A stretch of DNA of 64,000 nt from Stenogyne calaminthoides (Eukaryota > Streptophyta > Magnoliopsida > Lamiales > Lamiaceae), in assembly GCA_037126765.1 (NCBI GenBank), contig JBBCBC010000001.1:35634804-35698803 (forward strand), in the 5' to 3' direction. Position numbers and translations under genes: made by a program. The notes below the pieces were generated by a model. That model saw nothing but the letters and a program-made list of their open reading frames with translations, was not told where the DNA came from and ran no database searches. Positions 58,701 to 64,000 of this stretch are shown in pieces (position 1 is the stretch's first letter; every line of letters begins with the position of its first letter).

Positions 58701-59533
58701 CGACGCTGTACTTTATACCGAGAGTGCCCACAAAATCTGCACTTATCAAGATTCGCGTCTTCTTCATTACCCCAGAATAACATGCAGTTATTAATACAAC
58801 AATCAATACTCTCTACTGGTAGACCCATACTCTTCAACACATTCTTGGCTTGATATTCTGTAATAGGCACCTTATTACCGGGAGGACAAACCTCATTGAT
58901 CAACTTACTAATCTGATTATAGGCTCTTTGAGAAAGTTTGTTCTCAACCTTGATAGCCATAAGTCGAGCATTGAATGACAACAGAGGGTGAATTTGACAT
59001 CCATCATACAGATCTTCATCAGCTGCTTTGAGTATTCTGTAAAAATTAGATGTTTCCTCATTTGGTTCCTCCTCCATATCCTCATCTTGAAACCCTGCAC
59101 CAGCTTCTATGATCATCGTATGATACATATCCGGTGTATCCACTGCAGGTGTCTCAAACTGTACTCCAGGATCATCGACTCCATGATCATCGTGTGTCTC
59201 ATTGTATTCGAGATCATTATAATACTCTTCAAGATCATTTAAATCAATATTCCATCGATCTTCACCATGACGTGTCCAGTTGTAGTAATAAGGAATAAAA
59301 CCATTCACGATGATATGTGTTTGAACATTGACAATCATTCCGTATAACTTGTTCTGACACTTTCTTGCATTACACGGACATCTTATACGACCTTCTGAAT
59401 CTGTTGCACTATGATTAGTTGCAAAGTGAATGAAGTTATTAACTTCATTCATGAACTCCATATTTATACGTCCGTTGATAAGTCGAGGAGTCGAATACAT
59501 CCATTGACAATTCGAATATTCCATCTGTTTCAA
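55743..59533 (-). pseudogene. CACTA TNP2-type transposase, broken
   Basis: Starts MEYSNCQWMYSTPRLINGRI near 59533 (transposase-associated domain; CPCNARKCQN is its Cys cluster) and is open for 321 codons. TGA at 58568-58570 stands where Trp is expected. The TNP2 core then follows in pieces: SGEMRHPADLMAWK (58520), NVRLGLSTDGFCPFGMHG (58440), LLWTISDYPTYSMLSGW (58160), FWDLPYWSSL and HNLDVIHIEKNVFDN (57640-57740). Next are the DUF4218-like part (GMKRHDCHVFMQRLLP..SMEHL; 57106-57400), and the DUF4216-like part (VNGYKFHTVEY; FVAQVSQVYYC; 55821-56453). It ends in an acidic tail broken at 55743 by Copia 2. Family transposases cut and rejoin the CACTA ends; this copy has several stops, some gaps being likely introns. 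Confidence 0.88.
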
Positions 59534-59929
59534 ATCATATCAATATGTTAATTCTACAAAAAATTAGACAGAGTTTCGGTTGTATATGTAAATATCCAAA
59601 TATATTCTTCTATCAAATAACATCAAACAATTATCCACCAAATAATTATTTATGATCAACATTCATTTAACATAAACTATCTACACAATATATATCAACA
59701 CCAAATACAAAACAAACTTATCAATTATATACATTACACTATATATTTTTAAACGGTAGAAATGTGAAAACATAAGGTAAAATCGTCATCGAGGAGTCGA
59801 AATGCTTCTGCTACACAATATGCACTTCAAAAATGATTTTCGCCTCTATCTACACAAAATTTGGTGTTGGTTTTGGAAAAAAATTGAGTTGGTTCGATTG
59901 TTTTGTGTAAAATGAAACTGCTGGTTTTT

Positions 59930-61280
59930 TTGATAGATTTTAGCGATGGATTCAACTATGGTTATTTGAATCCATCGCCAATAGCGACGGTTGTAGTGAC
60001 GACAGTTACAATCGATATTAGCGACAGTTTAGCGATGGAATTAAAAAAACCGTCGCTAAAAATATAAATTATTAAAAAAAATAGAAATTAAAATTGTTCA
60101 ACATAAAATAAATAAAATTAAAATTGTTCAATCATTCATTAAAATAAAAACAGAAATTAAAATTGTTCAATCATACATAAAACATTAAAACTTAAACAGA
60201 AATCATAAATTATTCAGAAAATTACAAATTGTTCGCATAATTAAAATAACAATATTTAAAATGGACTTGCCCTTCAAACAGCCACAATTGAGTCACATAC
60301 TTCCGGCCCAAGTTGTTCTGATAGGTCAGCCCTTCATCCCTCCACTGACTACGCCACTTGTGCATCATGTTATGGTACTGTCGTTGAGCAACCTTACAAA
60401 ATGCCTTGTAAACGTCATTGGTCTTGAGATCGGGACTCCACGTAGTTTGTTTCTATATTTCTAATATAATACGACAAATTAATTAATTGTAATCAATATA
60501 TATTGAAATAAAATATTAAAAACGTAAACTCCTAGAAATACATCTGACGCTGGTCAGTTGGCACATATTTCCAGCGATAGGCATTGATAGCAATTCCCAC
60601 ACACATGATGTTGTGTTTGGCTATAGGGGAAGCCTCGTGACCGGGTACAATACTAACACATTAAAAAATAAATACTTAATTAATAATTAATATTAAATTA
60701 ATTATATAATTAAAAAAAATAACACTTACTCTCCATTGATGATATTGATAGGAAAACGAGGAATGGACGCTTGGGATAAAGCTGAGACGTTATTACCACC
60801 TTTAGCATTCATCTAAATAAAATATGAAATTTATAAATTAATTAAATTATATAAAATACAATTAGATATAAATAAATAAACGAAAAAAAGTTAAAGTATT
60901 TACCGTTATATCGAACAATACATATGAGATTGACTCGTTTGTGTTGCTTTTTGACGTGATTGATTAATCATATGTGCAGGCTGCAGGATATTTATAAAAT
61001 TGGATTTAGCGACGAATTTCACATATCCATCGCTAAATTAATGACAGCGGCGCCCAACGGGCGGGTCTCTTCATTTTCTGCACCATTTATCGACGGATTT
61101 CAAAATTCCGTCGCTACGACCGCCGCTAAAACTGAGGATTCGAATTAACCATCGCTAAACCGTCGTATTCAGCGATGATTTTATTTTCTATCGCTAAGAA
61201 TGGTGGATTTGACCGTTTGACTACTTCTGTCGCAATTAGCGACGATATTAATATCCGTTGCTAATTTTCGTCGTTAAACA
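59930..61280. repeat. right subterminal repeats of the CACTA element
   Basis: GCGACGG/CCGTCGC/GCGATGG words cluster at 59940-60060 and 60990-61280, flanking the remnant ORF. 59534-59930 is AT-rich leader sequence without another feature. Confidence 0.8.
60260..60812 (-). pseudogene. second CACTA ORF (TNPA side / Ptta-En-Spm like) remnant
   Basis: Exon 1 60812-60730 (MNAKGGNNVSALSQ) has a donor GTAAGTG; exon 2 begins at 60652 after TTAG and keeps frame (IVPGHEASPIAKHNIMCVG...WKYVPTDQRQMYF), then a TAG. A further stretch at 60470-60260 reads SPDLKTNDVYKAFCKVAQRQ and MMHKWRSQWRDEGLTYQ. Position upstream of the transposase and the wording suit the second gene of CACTA elements; I am moderately sure of the family. 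Confidence 0.55.
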
Positions 61281-61298
61281 CTGTTTTTTTTTTTAGTG

Positions 61299-61704
61299 AA
61301 ACACCAAAATATATAAAAAAAATGACAATTCGAGAAACCATTACAAACAAAACCCCTAAGCATGTACATACATAGCAAACTAGGCATTTAAAAAAAATCA
61401 TAAATTCTCATCTGATTATGAAGCAGGGCTACCTTTCCGTTTAGTATCCTTAGAAGGGACGACATTCCTACATCTCAGTGAACCTTCGTATAGAAACAAA
61501 ACATATTTTACAGTTATTTAATTTTCACCATACGCAAAAAACAAATACAAAAAAAAAAAGAAAAGAAACATGCCCTATTCATCTATAATTAATAGACAAT
61601 TCAACCAAAATAATACATAATGATCTTAAATTGTCTTCACCCTGTTTCCTTTTCTTCTTAATTTATTTACTATTTTCATTATCCTCTCTTTTGTAACTCT
61701 TATT
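61299..61704. other. sequence between the CACTA and hAT elements
   Basis: AT-rich. A short minus-strand stretch at about 61412-61480 could be a final coding exon (acceptor-like TATACGAAG, then 21 basic residues, RCRNVVPSKDTKRKGSPAS, and a stop), but no partner exons are visible. Confidence 0.35.
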
Positions 61705-62116
61705 TAGAGTTGCCCATCCGAACCGGAACCGGCGGTTATAACCGGAATCGGATAAACCGGAACCGAATCGCGGAAATCGAATCAGGATTTAATCGAACCG
61801 AAAACCGTATTACACGGTTCGGTTCCGGTTCCGGTTCCTACTGCTTCCAAACCGTAACCGCCGGTTCAGAACGGTCGGTTCCACGGTTCGAACCGGCGGT
61901 TCCGCGGTTCCGAACCGTTTATGACCGTTGCTAACCGGATTTGCCCGTTGGAACCGGCGGTTCCTCGGTTCCGAACCGTGAACCGCCGGTTCTCGTCTAT
62001 TTTTTTTTTTATTTAATGGTTGAGATTGAGTCAAATGTTACTGTTTTTTGATCCAATGGTCGAGATTCAATATGAAATGTTACCGTTTTTTTTTTTTTTT
62101 TTATTTTCCCAAACTC

Positions 62117-62124
62117 TATAAATA
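62117..62124 (+). promoter_or_regulatory. TATA box of the hAT transposase
   Basis: TATAAATA about 210 bp before the ATG at 62337, just after the subterminal repeats. Confidence 0.65.
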
Positions 62125-62336
62125 CCCCCTCATTTGTATTCATTTTCTTGCACCAACTTGATCCAAATTGATCAATTCTTCTTCATCTCCCTAATTATCT
62201 TGTTCTAACTTTATAAGCTTCATTATAGTTCATAGTTCATACTTCATATATTATCTATATTGATATATTTTATACATTATAGTATATAGTTTATATTATA
62301 TACACTTTACTTTATATTTTATATTACATAAAAAAA

Positions 62337-64000
62337 ATGTCAAAAAGAGGAGGATCATCTCGACCATCATCATCTAGAGGAAGAAAAGAAAAGAGTCCAA
62401 TGACTTCCGATTTTCCTCCACCTCCTCCTCCTACTGCACAATTCAATATTCCATGGAGTGTGGAGGAAATAGAAGCGAGTCTTGGTCCCGGTTATGCGGA
62501 TGCCACTTTTTCAAATGAAGAATTTCAACAACCTCGTGGTGGTACTCAAGAAAGTACTCATGGTCATGGACATGAAAACGAAGAAAATGTGGAGGAGGTC
62601 ATTCCACCTCAAGGCAGAGAAAGAAGATGTAGAGTTCTTGCATCCGAAATATTCACCATTCACTTCAAAAAAGTGGCAACCGATGAGGTAAATATATTTA
62701 AAGTTTATTGTAACTATTGCACTAATGTTTATCATTTTGGGAAAGGTGGTGGATATGGAACATTTAAAAAACACTTGTTAGCAAAACATAAAGAAGTCTT
62801 GGGAATGACTACATCTCAAACGCAACTACGTGGATTCACGGCGTCTTCTGAAGGTGGTGAAGTAAGTAATCCTACTAGTTTATTTAGATATAATGCTAAG
62901 GTTGCAAGAAGAGAATTAGCTAAAATTATTTGTTCTAAACATCTTCCTTTTCGTTTTGCAAATGATCTTCGTTTTGAAAAATGGGTTACTACGGCTTATA
63001 ATCCTTCGGCCAAAAAAATTTCACAGTCTTCTATTACTCGTGAAATTGATAAAATGGCTAAAGAAATAAGAGATGAAATGACTATCATGTTTTCTAGATT
63101 AACTCAAAAAGTTTCTATATGTTCGGATATTTGGAGTGATCATTTTCAAGAGCATAATTATATGGGCATTACTTGTCATTGAATTGATGATACGTGGACA
63201 ATTCAAAAATGTTTAATTGCATATAGAGAGTTTGATACTGAGCATGCGGTCGCTAATATTGCTCTAAAAATTCGTATGGTTTTGCAAGAGTACAACATTC
63301 TTACAAAAATATTTTCAATTTCATTTGATAATGCAAGTGCTAATACGGCTAGTTTAGATGAACTTATTGCAATTTGTCAACCATCAATTGGTGGTAGATT
63401 TTTTCATGTAAGATGTTTTTGTCATATTTTAAATTTGTGTGTTCAAGATGGTTTATCTTCTTTAAAAATGCATGTTGCTCCTATTAAACATGCACTTGGT
63501 TATTTGGTTAGACATCAAAAAGTTTTAAAAAGATGGAAAAGTTTTTGTGTAGTTAATAAACTTACTCCTAAAAAGTTTTCACTTGATGTTGCTACTAGAT
63601 GGAACTCAACTTATAAAATGTTAAGTGCATCTTATGAGTATATAAATGCATTATGTAATTTTTTTGCACAAGAACAATGTGGTATTACTTTATTTCCTAG
63701 TCAATGGGATTCACGTGCTACTTTATGTGAGATGTTGCAAGTTTTTAATGAAGCTACTACACAATTATCCTGTACGTTTTATCCTACTTCTATTATTGCT
63801 TTAGATCAATGTGTTAGAGTTGCAATTACTCTAGATTGTAGTGATTCAAATGAAATATTATATAATGCTATTAGTTCAATGAAAGTCAAATGGATGAAAT
63901 ATTTTTTATATATTCCCGATGTGTTTATAATTGCTAAAATACTTGATCCTAGAGTAAGAATAGATGGAGTGCAAGAATTAATTTCTATATATTATGATGC
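62337..64000 (+). pseudogene. hAT transposase with one internal stop, 3' end outside window
   Basis: From ATG 62337 the only stop before the window edge is TGA 63180-63182, after GITCH and before IDDTW, where relatives have an aromatic residue; TGG to TGA fits. A Ser/Pro-rich N-terminus precedes a BED zinc finger (C125, C128, H146, H151). The transposase core follows: CSDIWSD (first acidic residue), SFDNASAN (second), RCFCHILNLCVQDG (the C-x2-H site) and TRWNSTYKML, in the usual hAT order. The hAT C-terminal dimerisation domain would be beyond 64000. It is of the RICESLEEPER/Ac-like group. This class cuts out the element and leaves 8-bp duplications; the MITE at 5512 could have used such an enzyme. 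Confidence 0.9.

Larger units (their letters stand above)
37462..61298 (-). mobile_element. CACTA (En/Spm) DNA transposon, 23.8 kb with nested insertions
   Basis: Left end CACTACAAAAAAAGCAGTGT, right end (reverse complement) CACTAAAAAAAAAAACAGTG, with the 3-bp TSD AAA on both sides (37459-37461, 61299-61301), as CACTA elements make. Subterminal repeats of CGACGG/CCGTCG words fill 37480-37910 and 59930-61280. Coding strand is minus: a small TNPA-side ORF near 60.8 kb and a TNP2-type transposase from 59533. Without the 16.8 kb of Copia 2 it would be about 7 kb. All genes are broken. Confidence 0.93.
61705..64000 (+). mobile_element. hAT transposon, 5' part
   Basis: Begins about AGAGTTGCCCATCCG. 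Next come 290 bp of dense GGTTCCGG/AACCGGCGGTT subterminal repeats in both orientations (61720-61998), a promoter, and a transposase reading out of the window. The 3' end and TSD are outside, so the exact start base is uncertain. Confidence 0.85.

Overview
This window is nuclear DNA from a flowering plant, most likely a eudicot. The evidence is a BAHD acyltransferase with the usual single intron, a pentatricopeptide-repeat (PPR) relic, Stowaway/MULE/hAT MITEs, Ty1/copia elements primed by initiator-Met tRNA, and CACTA and hAT transposons. I cannot name the species. Two genes or relics (BAHD, PPR) look host-derived; nearly everything else is transposable element, much of it nested. No tRNA, rRNA or CRISPR locus was seen.

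Layout. 1-4272 (minus): a BAHD acyltransferase with an intact two-exon reading frame, truncated by the window edge, whose 3-kb intron holds several MITEs. 5.5-10.7 kb: a hAT-type MITE (8-bp target-site duplication, TSD), a 1.25-kb MULE-like element, a decayed CACTA derivative with a minisatellite, and a Copia reverse-transcriptase relic split by a MITE. 10.8-15.3 kb: two solo LTRs, each with flanking TSDs, belonging to LTR families found complete further along. 16.6-18.4 kb: a gag-only Gypsy element with 321-bp LTRs. 20.5-22.3 kb: a broken RFL-like PPR gene. 23.6-37.3 kb: Copia element 1, with matching TSDs and both LTRs but no recognisable integrase. 37.5-61.3 kb: a 23.8-kb CACTA element with 3-bp TSD. 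Copia element 2 (38907-55742) sits in its transposase tail, and a non-coding LTR element (41849-45403) sits in turn inside Copia 2. 61.7 kb to the end: a hAT transposon whose transposase is open except for one TGA and leaves the window.

The most interesting part is the region between pol and the 3' LTR of the two Copia elements. Both carry a very long extra ORF (about 1,060 and 1,170 codons) with a shared order of parts: an N-terminal globular block, an acidic low-complexity stretch, a second short conserved block, a long coiled coil, and a C-terminal block. Each is preceded by its own TATA box and leader, and in element 1 also by a well-formed 5'-UTR intron ending at the ATG. Element 1 has in addition a second, antisense gene-like unit (TATA box, leader, 133-codon ORF with a Cys/His-rich tail, possible poly(A) region), facing away from the long ORF. 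Together they look like a divergent two-gene cassette carried by a retrotransposon.

Caution on sequence quality: paired LTRs that should be near-identical differ in patches where CTG/CAG in one copy reads as CG-containing strings in the other. This looks like methylation-linked base-calling error rather than evolution, so frameshifts inside those patches (notably in the pol regions) may not be real.
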